Shown: positions 31,118 through 40,292, numbered from the stretch's first letter. The stretch: 64,000 nucleotides of DNA from an uncultured Anaerolineae bacterium (GCA_937120535.1 CAKZJX010000007.1:62001-126000), one strand, 5' to 3'. Notes: generated by a model not told the origin, from the sequence alone. Numbers and translations are program-made.

Positions 31118-31714
31118 ATGAGCACAGAGAAAAAAGCTGGACGCAATTATGTGGACAATGAAAAATTGTATGAATCTTTTTTAGAGTGGCATGCTAAACG
31201 TGCTGAGGCTGCTGAACAAGGTTTGGAAGAACCGCAACCACCAAAGTATATTTCGGAATGCATTGTGCTTATACCTACACGTTTAGCGTCCAAAGGAAAT
31301 TTCTCGGGCTATTCATTCAAGGAGGACATGATTGGAGACGCTATTGAGAATATCATCCAATATTACAGAAACTTTGACCCAACAAAGTCTAAGAATCCGT
31401 TTGCATATTTCACACAGATCGCCTATTACGCCTTCCTGCGTAGGATCCTTCGAGAGAGGAAACAATCATATATCAAGCATAAGCTGATTCAAAACAGCGA
31501 CATCTTGGATAGCATCGTCACTCAAGAGCATGATGACAGTATCGACTATCATGTATCGATTGTTGAGACTATGAAGATGAACCTTCGCCCTGAGCTTGAG
31601 GAATATTTCGAGAGAAAGAAAGGCGTCAAGGCAAAGAAGATTGGTAAATCGATTGAGGACTTGCTAGAGGAAGAGCTGCAAGAAGTTGTGGAGGGCCCCG
31701 ATGACGAAGCGTAA
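31118..31714 (+). CDS. 55: Late-transcription sigma factor (T4 gp55-like)
   Basis: Directs host RNA polymerase to the TATAAATA late promoters. 198 residues from the ATG at 31118, near T4 gp55 (185), with an AGGAGT ribosome site. The FDPTKSKNPFAYFTQIAYYAFLRRI region is the conserved sigma-2-like helix of gp55 (DNA melting and box recognition). It overlaps gp47 and is followed by gp46 and, further on, gp45. Confidence 0.92.
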   Translation: MSTEKKAGRNYVDNEKLYESFLEWHAKRAEAAEQGLEEPQPPKYISECIVLIPTRLASKGNFSGYSFKEDMIGDAIENIIQYYRNFDPTKSKNPFAYFTQIAYYAFLRRILRERKQSYIKHKLIQNSDILDSIVTQEHDDSIDYHVSIVETMKMNLRPELEEYFERKKGVKAKKIGKSIEDLLEEELQEVVEGPDDEA

Positions 31715-32789
31715 ACTGAACTGGGCTTTCATTACAGATCAACACTTCGGCTGCAGATCTGATAGCAAAATTTTCCACAGGCTGTTCAGGAAGTTCTACA
31801 CTGAAGTTTTCATTCCGTTTCTCAAGGAGAATGAAATCAAGACTCTGTTTGTCTTGGGCGACTTCTTTGACCGCAGAAAATTCATCAACTTTGAAACTCT
31901 CAAATTGTCAAGGGAAATATTCTTTGACCCCTTAAAGGAAATGGGAATCAAAGTTCATGCCATTGTGGGCAATCATGATGTAATGTATAAGAACACAAAC
32001 GCCGTCAATAGCTTGGACTTGCTTGTTAGTGAACATCATTATGACAACGTGACGGTGTATTCCGAACCTACAACGACTGTGGTTGATGATGTTAAGGTGT
32101 TGATGCTACCTTGGATCAACTCTGAGAACTATGGTCGTTCCATTGATGCAATCAAACATTCAGACGCTCGCTTTGTGTTCGGTCACTTGGAGATGAAGGG
32201 GTTTGAATACCATAGGGGCATGGTGTCTGAACATGGTCACTGTGACGCCGATTTGCTTGCTAGATATGAGTATGTGTTCTCCGGTCACTACCATCATCGT
32301 TCAAGCCGAGGCAACATTCATTACCTAGGCACCGCCTATGAGATGAATTGGTCTGATTACAACGACCCAAAGGGCTTTCATACCTTTGACGGACAAAAAT
32401 TGACGTTTGTAGAGAATCCTGAAAAGATTTTCATTCGCTTGGTTTACGATGATATAAACCCCAGGCAAATTGAAAAGGACATTGGGGAACTAGGTTCTTT
32501 TAAAGATAAATTCGTCAAGGTGGTGATTCGGAGGAAGGAGCAACCAATCTTATTTGAACGATTCATAGACAAGATTGCAGAGACGGGTCCTTCTGACATA
32601 AACATTATTGACGAGACAAACTCTGTCAAAGTTCTGGCTGAGGTCGGGGACGAACTTCCTAAAGACACCCTTGAGGTTATCAAGAATTTCATTTATAATG
32701 ATCTTGAGACAGATTTGTCTAAGGAGCGTCTGATGCGAAAGCTACAGACAATTTATGTCGCAGCAAAGGCGTTAGCCGATGATGAGTAA
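31701..32789 (+). CDS. 47: Recombination nuclease subunit (T4 gp47-like, Mre11 family)
   Basis: Nuclease half of the gp46/47 complex that processes DNA ends for recombination-dependent replication. 362 residues from the ATG at 31701 (T4 gp47: 339). Metallophosphoesterase motifs are in order: TDQHFG, GDFFDRR, GNHDV, GHLEM and GHYHH. It starts inside the gp55 gene, 14 bases before its stop. Confidence 0.93.
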   Translation: MTKRKLNWAFITDQHFGCRSDSKIFHRLFRKFYTEVFIPFLKENEIKTLFVLGDFFDRRKFINFETLKLSREIFFDPLKEMGIKVHAIVGNHDVMYKNTNAVNSLDLLVSEHHYDNVTVYSEPTTTVVDDVKVLMLPWINSENYGRSIDAIKHSDARFVFGHLEMKGFEYHRGMVSEHGHCDADLLARYEYVFSGHYHHRSSRGNIHYLGTAYEMNWSDYNDPKGFHTFDGQKLTFVENPEKIFIRLVYDDINPRQIEKDIGELGSFKDKFVKVVIRRKEQPILFERFIDKIAETGPSDINIIDETNSVKVLAEVGDELPKDTLEVIKNFIYNDLETDLSKERLMRKLQTIYVAAKALADDE

Positions 32790-32792
32790 AAC

Positions 32793-34493
32793 ATGTTCTT
32801 AGTAAAAAAGATTCGATTCAAAAATTTCAGGTCATACGGCAATCAATTTACAGAGATAAACCTAATCAAGAGTGGCAGCACTGTTATCACTGCACCTAAT
32901 GGCAGTGGTAAATCTACCATCTTGATGGCGATTGAATTCGCACTGTTCGGCAAAGTGTCCAACGGCATCAACAAAAACGACTTGGTCAATACAATCAACA
33001 AGAAAGATCTTGTCGTAGAGATTGAATGTGAAACGAAGGGCAAAGAGATTCTGATTCGCCGAGGCATCAAGCCTAACATCTTTGAAATCTTCATTGATGG
33101 TAAATTGGTTGACCAAGAGGCGTCTACCAGAGACTATCAAACCCAATTTGAAGAAGAAATCCTGGGGTTCAACATCTCTAGCTTCCGCCAGGTTGTTTCA
33201 ATCAGCGGCGGTTCATACACCCCGTTCCTTTTGCTATCTGCGGGGCAACGTAGAAAGATTGTTGAAGAGCTTTTGAACCTAACGGTGTTCTCTAAGATGT
33301 ATATCATGCATCTTGCATCTATTGCACAAACGAAAGAAAATCTGCAATCAGTAGAAAACGAAATCGAGAAACTACAAGCATCGCTTGCTTCATTGAAGAA
33401 GGGTCTTGAAACCCTATCAGAGCAAGAAGAAGGCTATCGGAAAACGATTGAAGAAAACATTGAAAAAGCCAACTCAAAGATTCAGGCCATCAATGACGAG
33501 ATAAGAGATCAGAATGTTCAAATCGAAAAGCTCCAATCACAAGCAGACTCTTATGAAGTAAAAATCGCCAAGAAGACCAAGCTCCAAGAGTATGGACGGG
33601 ACATGAGGAAGAAGATTCAGAAGATTACAGACTTCATCTCATTCTTCCGAGATAACGATACTTGCCCAACCTGCACCCAACCTATTACTGAAGACTTCAA
33701 GGCGCAAGTCATCGAAGCTAAAGCAAATAAAAGAACAGAACTTCAGAGTAGCCTTGAAAATCTTAATGCGCTACTTCAAAAGACCGAGTCAGAAATCGAA
33801 AAGCTAGATGAAGTCCTAAAGAAGATTCGTTCTCTTGAAAACAACATCCACACAAACACAAAGCGCATCTCTGACCTTCAGGCATACATTTCAGAGCAAC
33901 AGAAGATCTTGGGTAAAAAACATTTCAGCTCGGCAGACCTTACAGCAGAAATTAAGAAAACTTCTCAGGATATTTCTGAATTAAAAGCTCGTCGTCTAGA
34001 ACTTCTTGAAGAAAAACAATATAATGAGGTCATCAGTGCAATCATCAAGGACAACGGCATCAAGTCCAAGATCATTGCGCAATATGTGCCTCGAATGAAC
34101 CAAGAGATCAACAAGTTCCTAGAGCTATTGGATTTGGGTATTTCATTCGAGATCAATGAGAATTTTGAAGAACGTATTCTTTCACGTTTCAAAGACGAAC
34201 TTTCATACATGAGTTTCTCTGCGGGCGAACGTGCGAGAATTGACATTGCAATTCTTTTCACTTGGAGGGAGTTAGCTAAATTAAAGAACTCGCTTAATTG
34301 CAATCTGCTCTTCCTAGACGAGATTTTTGATGCAGTATTGGACGACCAGGGACTAGAATCATTCATAAATCTGTTAAAATATCATCTAAGTGATACGAAC
34401 GTTTTTCTAATTAGTCATCGACCCGAGGTTGTGGACAAATTTGAGAGCAATCTCCGCATTGTCAAATCTGCAAACTTTTCAAGGATAGAATAA
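32793..34493 (+). CDS. 46: Recombination nuclease ATPase subunit (T4 gp46-like, Rad50 family)
   Basis: Rad50-type ATPase partner of gp47. 566 residues (T4 gp46: 560). Walker A TAPNGSGKST is near residue 35, long coiled coils flank a zinc hook DTCPTCTQPI near the middle, and the signature FSAGERARIDIA is followed by Walker B NLLFLDEIFD. It begins 3 bases after gp47 and overlaps the ClpP-like gene by one base. Confidence 0.95.
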   Translation: MFLVKKIRFKNFRSYGNQFTEINLIKSGSTVITAPNGSGKSTILMAIEFALFGKVSNGINKNDLVNTINKKDLVVEIECETKGKEILIRRGIKPNIFEIFIDGKLVDQEASTRDYQTQFEEEILGFNISSFRQVVSISGGSYTPFLLLSAGQRRKIVEELLNLTVFSKMYIMHLASIAQTKENLQSVENEIEKLQASLASLKKGLETLSEQEEGYRKTIEENIEKANSKIQAINDEIRDQNVQIEKLQSQADSYEVKIAKKTKLQEYGRDMRKKIQKITDFISFFRDNDTCPTCTQPITEDFKAQVIEAKANKRTELQSSLENLNALLQKTESEIEKLDEVLKKIRSLENNIHTNTKRISDLQAYISEQQKILGKKHFSSADLTAEIKKTSQDISELKARRLELLEEKQYNEVISAIIKDNGIKSKIIAQYVPRMNQEINKFLELLDLGISFEINENFEERILSRFKDELSYMSFSAGERARIDIAILFTWRELAKLKNSLNCNLLFLDEIFDAVLDDQGLESFINLLKYHLSDTNVFLISHRPEVVDKFESNLRIVKSANFSRIE

Positions 34494-35230
34494 TGATTTC
34501 CAAACAACCAGAATATATTCTCCGAACCATGTGGGATAGAATCAAAACAACAAATGAAAATCTAGATCAAGATGAAGAAACTCTTGATGAAGTTGTTTCT
34601 GAAGATGAGCAGACATCGGTTTCGGTGTTTGACAAGTTTGCAATCATCCAACTGAATGGCCCTGTATGCGCTGAGACGGTCAATCCGATTGTGGATTTCA
34701 TTGTCGGGGCAAATTTGTCAAGTGACAAGAAACTGGATTTGAACGTCATTAACCTTTTCATTGACACCGAGGGCGGCGACCTCCATTCGGCTATGAAATT
34801 GATTGATGCCATTCGTATGAGTGAAATTCCTATTCGCACCATCGGATGGGGTAAGGTGGCATCCGCTGGTCTAATCATTTTCATGACTGGCGCAGAACGT
34901 TTCATATCCGAGAACTGTTCAATCCTTTCGCACAATGCAACCTTCAATGCGGCTCGTTACTCTGTTCGGGTGAATGACCTTTCACACCAACAAGAGTTCA
35001 AGCTCATCATTGACCGAATCATGCGTGTCTACAAAGAATGCACCGGCAAGGATGAGAAGTATATCAAGAAGCACCTGTTGCGTGATAATGACGTCTACAT
35101 GTCCGCTGCCGATGCAATCGAACATGGCCTCGGCGACGGGTTCCTTCCAAGAGGCATGTCTTGGCTAAAAAGTTTGGTTAGACAGAGAATGACAGTCGAA
35201 GAAGTCCTTGACCCCGAGCTAAATACCTGA
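34493..35230 (+). CDS. ClpP-like serine protease
   Basis: A 245-residue ClpP-fold protein. A full catalytic triad is visible: Ser124 in GKVASAGLIIF, His147 in ILSHNATF and Asp200 in LRDNDVYMSAADAIEHGLGD. The first 45 residues are an extra acidic extension. It lies between gp46 and the gp45 clamp, a location unlike any T4 gene. It may be a prohead-unrelated cytoplasmic protease that turns over a phage or host regulator, alone or with host ClpA/ClpX. Cleavage of structural proteins is a less likely alternative because gp21 is present. Confidence 0.85.
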   Translation: MISKQPEYILRTMWDRIKTTNENLDQDEETLDEVVSEDEQTSVSVFDKFAIIQLNGPVCAETVNPIVDFIVGANLSSDKKLDLNVINLFIDTEGGDLHSAMKLIDAIRMSEIPIRTIGWGKVASAGLIIFMTGAERFISENCSILSHNATFNAARYSVRVNDLSHQQEFKLIIDRIMRVYKECTGKDEKYIKKHLLRDNDVYMSAADAIEHGLGDGFLPRGMSWLKSLVRQRMTVEEVLDPELNT

Positions 35231-35282
35231 TACAATACAGGTTCAAAAGTGTTGTACAAAAAATCTTTCATGAGGTAACATA

Positions 35283-35948
35283 ATGCAACTTTCCAAGCGT
35301 ACAATCGAAGTTCTCAAGAATTTCGCAACTATCAATCAGTCAATTGTTGTCAAACCTGGTAAGAAGCTTGCGACGATGGCAGTAGCCCGAAACATTCTAG
35401 CCGAGGCCGATGTTGAGGAAACTTTTCCATCAGAGTTTGCGATTTACAACCTCAACGAATTCCTTTCAGCGTTGTCACTGTTCGAGAATCCCGAATTGGA
35501 GTTTGGCGAGAAGTGGGTCGTGATTCGTGAGAAGGGTGCCAAGCGCGGGGGCGTCAAGTATTTCTATTCAAACAAGGCTCTGATTGTGCATCCCACAAAG
35601 TCCATCAAGATGCCTGATGACATTTCTGTGGAGTTCACCGTTACAGAGGCAATCCTGACAAAAATCTCTCGCGCTGCAGGAGTGTTGGGTGTGAGTGACG
35701 TTGTGGTTGTGGGTGATGATGAAGGCATCAGCCTAATCGTTCAGGATCGTAAAAACGATTCTTCAAACGATTTTGAGATTCAGGTCTCTGACAAGGCTCA
35801 AGAAAAGCCATTCAAGTTCTTCTTCAAGCAAGAGAACCTGAAATTCATCCCGGGTGATTATGTTGTTCAAATTTCAGACAAAGGCATTTCGTCTTTCAAG
35901 AAAGCAGACGGTACAATGCAATACGCCGTGGCTCTAGAAGCCACTTAA
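35283..35948 (+). CDS. 45: Sliding clamp (T4 gp45-like)
   Basis: Trimeric DNA polymerase processivity clamp and, with gp55 and gp33, the mobile enhancer of late transcription. The 221-residue length matches T4 gp45 (228). The N-terminus MQLSKRTIEVLKNFATINQS is characteristic of the family, as is the C-terminal LKFIPGDYVVQIS. Clear GAGGT ribosome site 5 bases upstream. Confidence 0.94.
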   Translation: MQLSKRTIEVLKNFATINQSIVVKPGKKLATMAVARNILAEADVEETFPSEFAIYNLNEFLSALSLFENPELEFGEKWVVIREKGAKRGGVKYFYSNKALIVHPTKSIKMPDDISVEFTVTEAILTKISRAAGVLGVSDVVVVGDDEGISLIVQDRKNDSSNDFEIQVSDKAQEKPFKFFFKQENLKFIPGDYVVQISDKGISSFKKADGTMQYAVALEAT

Positions 35949-35961
35949 CCAAGGAGACCCA

Positions 35962-37287
35962 ATGCTACACAATAATAGAATGAACTATGTGGCGTCGGGT
36001 CTTCAATTTGCCAAGTTCCTCTACAAGGATGCTCTTAAGAGCAAGGAAATTGTTGACCTGACAGGCCAGTGGCTAAAGCGTTTGGATAACGTCAACGGCC
36101 ATCGCTTCAGTGTGCTGTTCAATGCATTCACTGAGAAGAAGATGGGCCCACAGATTCAAGAGACCATCAAGCCTTATGTCTATGATGTTCATTCGGACTC
36201 CGGTGGCCTTCAGATGATTTCTCGTGGCCTTGCTGTGACGCCTGAGATCAAAAAAGAAATCTATGAAACCCAAGGTAGGTATTCAGATGTGGCTATGTCT
36301 TTTGACGAAATCCCAGTCTATACCTTGGTGCAGAAGTCTGAGCTGAAAGATGCGAGCAATAAAGTATTTGATAGGTCTCGTCTTGAGCCTTGCGCTAAGG
36401 CAACCGCTCGAAACATTACCGAGCAGATCCAATCATTCCTTGATAACAAGTCATCGACCCGCCCATTGGCGATCATTCAAGGGAACTGTCTAGAGACTGC
36501 TATGATTTGGTCGGATATCCTGTTTAAGGAGATTCCACAAAACATGCATGAAGTGATTGGAGGTATCGCTATTGGTTCACCTGCTCTAGGCGTCGGTGAA
36601 TTGGAAGAAGTGAAGAAGGCGTTCTGGTTCACCCAGATTCCCTTTGACATTAAAGAGAAACATCTTCATATGTTGGGTGTGGGTGCAATGAAGCGATTTG
36701 TGCCTACGTTGGTGTTTGTGAAATCGGGTTTGTTCAAGGATACCTTAGTGTCCTACGATTCAACAACCCATACCAGCATGAACATCTACGGTCGCTATTA
36801 CTACGGCAAGAAGCCAGGCCGTCAATATCAGATCGTCTACAATCGTGAATACACTCCAGCGTATGATGAGGTGTATGAAGACATTGTGTCTTTGCTACCA
36901 GAGCTAACCCAATGGTGTAAGAACGGATATGAATTCTTCACATTAATGAACGCCAAGCCAAAAGAATATACCAAGACGAACCCTTCACGGATTCCGCTAA
37001 TCATGTCAACCGTGGCGCATGCAATTTCATGTATTTACAACTTCACCAAGCACGTTGAAGATGCACTTCATGATGACGAAATCCTATATGAGATGGTTGA
37101 TGAAGAAGTAACCGAGCCGAAGTCTAAGATCAAGTATATTGACAAGACCAAGCGGAACGTCTATAATGAGCTAGGTAAAGTAAAAACCCTTGAGGATTAC
37201 AAATATTGGGAATCCCATCTTGGCCGTTTCCTCAATAGCAAGCCTTCTCGTAACGGTCATACAACCTTGGATGATTTTTTCGAATGA
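35962..37287 (+). CDS. DpdA-like 7-deazaguanine DNA transglycosylase (TGT fold)
   Basis: A 441-residue member of the tRNA-guanine transglycosylase superfamily. YDVHSDSGGLQMI (residues about 73-85) parallels the TGT DSGGFQ motif, VAMSFDEIP follows, GGIAIGSPALGVGE resembles the TGT glycine loop, and SYDSTTHTSMNIYGRYY near 265 has the candidate nucleophilic Asp. With FolE, QueE and QueC in the same phage, it most likely swaps guanine in DNA for a 7-deazaguanine base. Protects DNA from host restriction in known cases. Overlaps the HAD gene by four bases. A tRNA substrate is the alternative. Confidence 0.85.
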   Translation: MLHNNRMNYVASGLQFAKFLYKDALKSKEIVDLTGQWLKRLDNVNGHRFSVLFNAFTEKKMGPQIQETIKPYVYDVHSDSGGLQMISRGLAVTPEIKKEIYETQGRYSDVAMSFDEIPVYTLVQKSELKDASNKVFDRSRLEPCAKATARNITEQIQSFLDNKSSTRPLAIIQGNCLETAMIWSDILFKEIPQNMHEVIGGIAIGSPALGVGELEEVKKAFWFTQIPFDIKEKHLHMLGVGAMKRFVPTLVFVKSGLFKDTLVSYDSTTHTSMNIYGRYYYGKKPGRQYQIVYNREYTPAYDEVYEDIVSLLPELTQWCKNGYEFFTLMNAKPKEYTKTNPSRIPLIMSTVAHAISCIYNFTKHVEDALHDDEILYEMVDEEVTEPKSKIKYIDKTKRNVYNELGKVKTLEDYKYWESHLGRFLNSKPSRNGHTTLDDFFE

Positions 37288-37688
37288 GCATCGGATATGA
37301 TCTTGACGGAGTTCTAATCTCCGATTTGTACTGGCCTGATGGCATGTCTCTTGAAGATTTTCTTAAGATGCGTGCTTCAGAGCCGTATGCCAATTTTGTT
37401 CCAAAAGGAAGCTATGTCATTGTGACTGGTCGAAATTCATCAGATAGACCCTACACTGAAGCATGGATTAGCAAAAACCTTGCAAGCAATCCCCCGTATC
37501 GTTTGTTTCATGATTGTCCAGATCATAGGCAAGGCGCAGAGTACAAGGCAAGTGTAATTAACCAGAACGGCATCAGGATTTTCATTGAATCAGATGCAAA
37601 GCAGGTTGAGTATTTGAAAAAGCATTGCCCATATTGTCGTGTTTATCATTTCGGGAGCTTTCTAAGTGAAACGTTTTATAACCTATGA
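37284..37688 (+). CDS. HAD-superfamily hydrolase-like protein
   Basis: A 134-residue protein with the HAD motif GYDLDGVLI (Asp6, Asp8) at the extreme N-terminus, VIVTGRNSS as motif II, and FIESDAKQVEYL as a motif IV-like acidic site. Short HADs of this type dephosphorylate nucleotides or small metabolites. It is coupled to the transglycosylase by ATGA overlap and to the phosphoribosyltransferase by a 23-base overlap, so it probably serves the modified-base pathway. Substrate unknown. Confidence 0.75.
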   Translation: MSIGYDLDGVLISDLYWPDGMSLEDFLKMRASEPYANFVPKGSYVIVTGRNSSDRPYTEAWISKNLASNPPYRLFHDCPDHRQGAEYKASVINQNGIRIFIESDAKQVEYLKKHCPYCRVYHFGSFLSETFYNL

Positions 37689-38148
37689 GGAAATGACTGC
37701 TCTGTTAGATGAGCAGATTCCCAAGATTGAAGCATACGGGTTTGATGAAATCGTTGCTGTGGTTCGTGGTGGTTTGACCGCTGCGCACTACATTGCAAAA
37801 CAACTTCGCTTACCTGTGGGTGTTTACTACCCATCAAATGATGCATATTCTACACCTCGTTTGATCCTAGCCAAGAAGAAGGCGGGCAAACTGTTGTTTG
37901 TGGAGGACCTTGTTGCGCAGGGTCGTACTCATGCCGAGCTATATAAGTTCATGAAGGGCTTTCCAGAAGTCGATTGGCATTTCATGCCAGTGCTAGTGGA
38001 TGGGAAGTATGAGAAGAACTTCCTTATGCAGTGTTTGAAAACAGACGACTGGATTGTGTTCCCCTACGAAAAGTATGATAAAATGCAGGAAGGTGACAGG
38101 GGTCTTTTCCGGATGAATTCAGATGTTTATGGGGTAGCAAATGGGTAA
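37666..38148 (+). CDS. Phosphoribosyltransferase-like protein
   Basis: A 160-residue type I PRTase fold. VAVVRGGLTAAHYIAKQL is the substrate-side loop and LLFVEDLVAQGRTHAEL the PRPP motif (VED in place of the usual VDD; QGRT for TGxT). Starts at GTG inside the HAD gene and overlaps queC by eight bases. Could salvage a purine or 7-deazapurine base, or cleave a nucleotide to free base for the transglycosylase. This is inference from context. Confidence 0.75.
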   Translation: MKRFITYEEMTALLDEQIPKIEAYGFDEIVAVVRGGLTAAHYIAKQLRLPVGVYYPSNDAYSTPRLILAKKKAGKLLFVEDLVAQGRTHAELYKFMKGFPEVDWHFMPVLVDGKYEKNFLMQCLKTDDWIVFPYEKYDKMQEGDRGLFRMNSDVYGVANG

Positions 38149-39061
38149 GAAGATTGTTGTTTTGCACAGTGGTGGTCTTGACTCTACAGTGATGTGGCGT
38201 CTAGCGAAAGAGGACATTCGCAATGAGGTGATCGCCGTATATTTTGACATTGGACACGACTACGCTTGGAAAGAAAAGGCGCAATTGCCGCCGGGCGCAC
38301 ACATCCATGATATGACTTGGTTCAAAGCCGAAGGCAAAGGCAAGGCGGGCAACGCCATGAATAACATCTTCATTCCTGGTAGGAACATGATGTTTGCTAC
38401 AATCGCTGCATGTAAGTATCTGCCTGACGAGATTTGGATGGGCGCGCTCATGGGTGAAATCCATGACCAAGCAACCGACAAGAACCTAGAATATCTCCAT
38501 CGACAGAACGATATTCTTAGTTATGTTCTATCGCCCTTCGGAAAAGTGAAGGTGGTGTTTCCTTTCGTAGAACGCCAGTGGGGTAAGCTGCAAGTAACAA
38601 GGTGGGCATGCCAAAACGGTATGCAACAAGAGATTCTCGCATCGAGTTCATGCATGAGCGGTGAAGCAGGAAATTGTGGTCGTTGCGGCGTTTGTTTGCG
38701 CCGTGCAGGCATTTTCCCTCAATTAAACATGGAAGAAAGCTACAACGTTGATCCTTGGACAGCCCCCGAGAACCGCAAGCTGATCCACGATTTGATTGTT
38801 GCTGAAATCAATCAAGACGATTCCCATTATGACCGCTTCCGTAGGGAAGAGATCATCCCCACTCTAATCCGAAACCACAGCGGAAAATCTTTGCAGGAAA
38901 TTTTGGAGCTTTATACGGATGGGGCTACTCAAGCTAAGGAAGAAGTTCTACAAGAAACTCCTCAAGAATCCGGGCCTAATCAAACGGAAATGAACCAAGA
39001 CCAGACCTCGACAAGCACCCACAATCCAGACGCACCTCCTCAAGTCACCCATGTTGTTTAA
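38141..39061 (+). CDS. queC: 7-cyano-7-deazaguanine synthase (QueC)
   Basis: Converts carboxydeazaguanine to preQ0 with ATP and ammonia. The PP-loop VLHSGGLDSTVMW is at the N-terminus, PGRNMMFATIAA is conserved, and a zinc site of four Cys (SSCMSGEAGNCGRCGVCLRR) lies around residues 170-185. Residues about 235-306 form an extra Gln/Glu/Thr-rich tail absent from bacterial QueC (about 230). It overlaps the glycosyltransferase gene by 11 bases. Confidence 0.94.
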   Translation: MGKKIVVLHSGGLDSTVMWRLAKEDIRNEVIAVYFDIGHDYAWKEKAQLPPGAHIHDMTWFKAEGKGKAGNAMNNIFIPGRNMMFATIAACKYLPDEIWMGALMGEIHDQATDKNLEYLHRQNDILSYVLSPFGKVKVVFPFVERQWGKLQVTRWACQNGMQQEILASSSCMSGEAGNCGRCGVCLRRAGIFPQLNMEESYNVDPWTAPENRKLIHDLIVAEINQDDSHYDRFRREEIIPTLIRNHSGKSLQEILELYTDGATQAKEEVLQETPQESGPNQTEMNQDQTSTSTHNPDAPPQVTHVV

Positions 39062-39911
39062 TACCGCTTACATCATCTCATACCTGCCTAATGATTCTCT
39101 CAAGGCCAGGCGCCTTGAGATTCATAACAAACAGGTTGACTATTGGCTGGCTAAGGGTTTGAACGTCTTGGTGTATGCCCAAGGATATCAACAAGACGAC
39201 TTCCGAAAGGACGTCCAGTATATCGTCAATACCCGAGGCGAAACCGATAGGCCCGGGCCCGCTCGTAACGTCTTGCTCCGTGCTTTTTATGATTCGGATG
39301 AAGACTTTTGTTTGTTGATGGACAACGACATTGTTCTCTATGAGGGTGAGAAGTATTGTGATAGTGACAACCTTGTTCAAATCTTAAAAGACATTCCTCT
39401 TGAAAGCCTAGAAGGTGTAGATGTATTTGAGCCTTTGAATCCTACACAAACACCTTTCAGTGCTTTCTATGCCGAAAAGAAGGATGTGCTAGCTAACAAC
39501 CTAATCTTCAAGCGTCGTCCGAACATCTCAGGATGTTGTTTGTTCATTAGAAATTTCAAGAAGTTTGGTGAAGAGCCATTCTTCTATAATGATTGGTTTG
39601 ATGAAAAGACAGGTAAGGTTATCATGGGAGAAGATGTTGCCTTCGGTCTTAACCTCACGAAAAAGGGCAAGGGTGTCTATTCTTTGATGAATGCCGTCCG
39701 AAAGGACATGGGGTGGACGTCGAGCTCTTGGTGCAAGAGCCCTGAAATCAGAAAGCAATCATTTGAAACTCTGAAGGCGATCCTACCGACTTTGGGAGTG
39801 GGAACCAAGAACGGGAACCTAGATTGGGCAGGTTTCGCCGATCGCTACAAGATCCCACGACAAGTTCTAGCCCCCAAGAAAAAATCCGCAAGCATCCTAG
39901 ACATGATGTGA
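39051..39911 (+). CDS. GT-A-fold glycosyltransferase
   Basis: A 286-residue protein. GPARNVLLRAFYDSDEDFCL leads into LLMDNDIVLYEG near residues 88-97, a DxD-type metal/nucleotide-sugar site. GCCLFIRNFKKFGEEPFFY and GEDVAFGLNLTKKGKGVYS resemble the acceptor side of GT2-like enzymes. No signal peptide, so it acts in the cytoplasm. Overlap with queC suggests it may glycosylate the deazaguanine base, DNA, or a protein of the pathway. No closer family assignment can be made. Confidence 0.75.
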   Translation: MLFNTAYIISYLPNDSLKARRLEIHNKQVDYWLAKGLNVLVYAQGYQQDDFRKDVQYIVNTRGETDRPGPARNVLLRAFYDSDEDFCLLMDNDIVLYEGEKYCDSDNLVQILKDIPLESLEGVDVFEPLNPTQTPFSAFYAEKKDVLANNLIFKRRPNISGCCLFIRNFKKFGEEPFFYNDWFDEKTGKVIMGEDVAFGLNLTKKGKGVYSLMNAVRKDMGWTSSSWCKSPEIRKQSFETLKAILPTLGVGTKNGNLDWAGFADRYKIPRQVLAPKKKSASILDMM

Positions 39912-39926
39912 TTCTTGCCTTATAAT
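39898..39926 (+). promoter_or_regulatory. Early promoter TAGACA-N17-TATAAT
   Basis: TAGACA (39898-39903) and TATAAT (39921-39926), 17-bp spacing, with the -35 box inside the last codons of the glycosyltransferase gene. Near-identical copy at 17599-17627 on the other strand. Drives the gene at 39957. Confidence 0.8.
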
Positions 39927-39956
39927 GCAGTCATTGTTGAACGGAGGACCTAGATC

Positions 39957-40181
39957 GTGTTTCAAGACGAAGCTCTCAAAGAACTTCAAGCTCGTAACGA
40001 GGCGCGTGTCAAACAAATGATTGAGCAGATGGGCACAAAGTATCTGTGCCATCCTGCAAATTTCATCACCAAGGCAAAGTTCAAGAAAGACCTGCGTAAA
40101 TCCAAAAAGAAGGCGATGTCGATGTCTAAGGACAAGAACCTAAGTTTCGTAGTGCAAAACACTCCAGAAGGTCAAATCTGA
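39957..40181 (+). CDS. Small basic protein
   Basis: 74 residues from a GTG start behind a strong GGAGG. Sequence begins MFQDEALKELQARNEARVKQ and has a Lys-rich centre (KAKFKKDLRKSKKKAMSMSK). Predicted helical and nucleic-acid-binding in character, but no family is recognised. Its promoter, leader and first codons are duplicated at 17560-17627. Confidence 0.65.
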   Translation: MFQDEALKELQARNEARVKQMIEQMGTKYLCHPANFITKAKFKKDLRKSKKKAMSMSKDKNLSFVVQNTPEGQI

Positions 40182-40264
40182 ACGAGAAAAGAAGGTTGGC
40201 AAGGAAACATAAGCCAAGGTGCAAGAACAGTCACAAGAATTTTTACAAACTATCTAATTTTTTG

Positions 40265-40292
40265 TAGACAAGTCGCAAAAACTTCATATAAT
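40265..40292 (+). promoter_or_regulatory. Early promoter TAGACA-N16-TATAAT
   Basis: TAGACA (40265-40270) and TATAAT (40287-40292), 16-bp spacing, 33 bases upstream of the 49-residue ORF and also upstream of tRNA-Met. Confidence 0.8.

Noticed and set aside
40182-40264. A short Lys/Arg-rich reading frame after the gene at 39957
   Set aside because: No credible start codon with a ribosome site; the stretch is better explained as leader DNA with the 40265 promoter.
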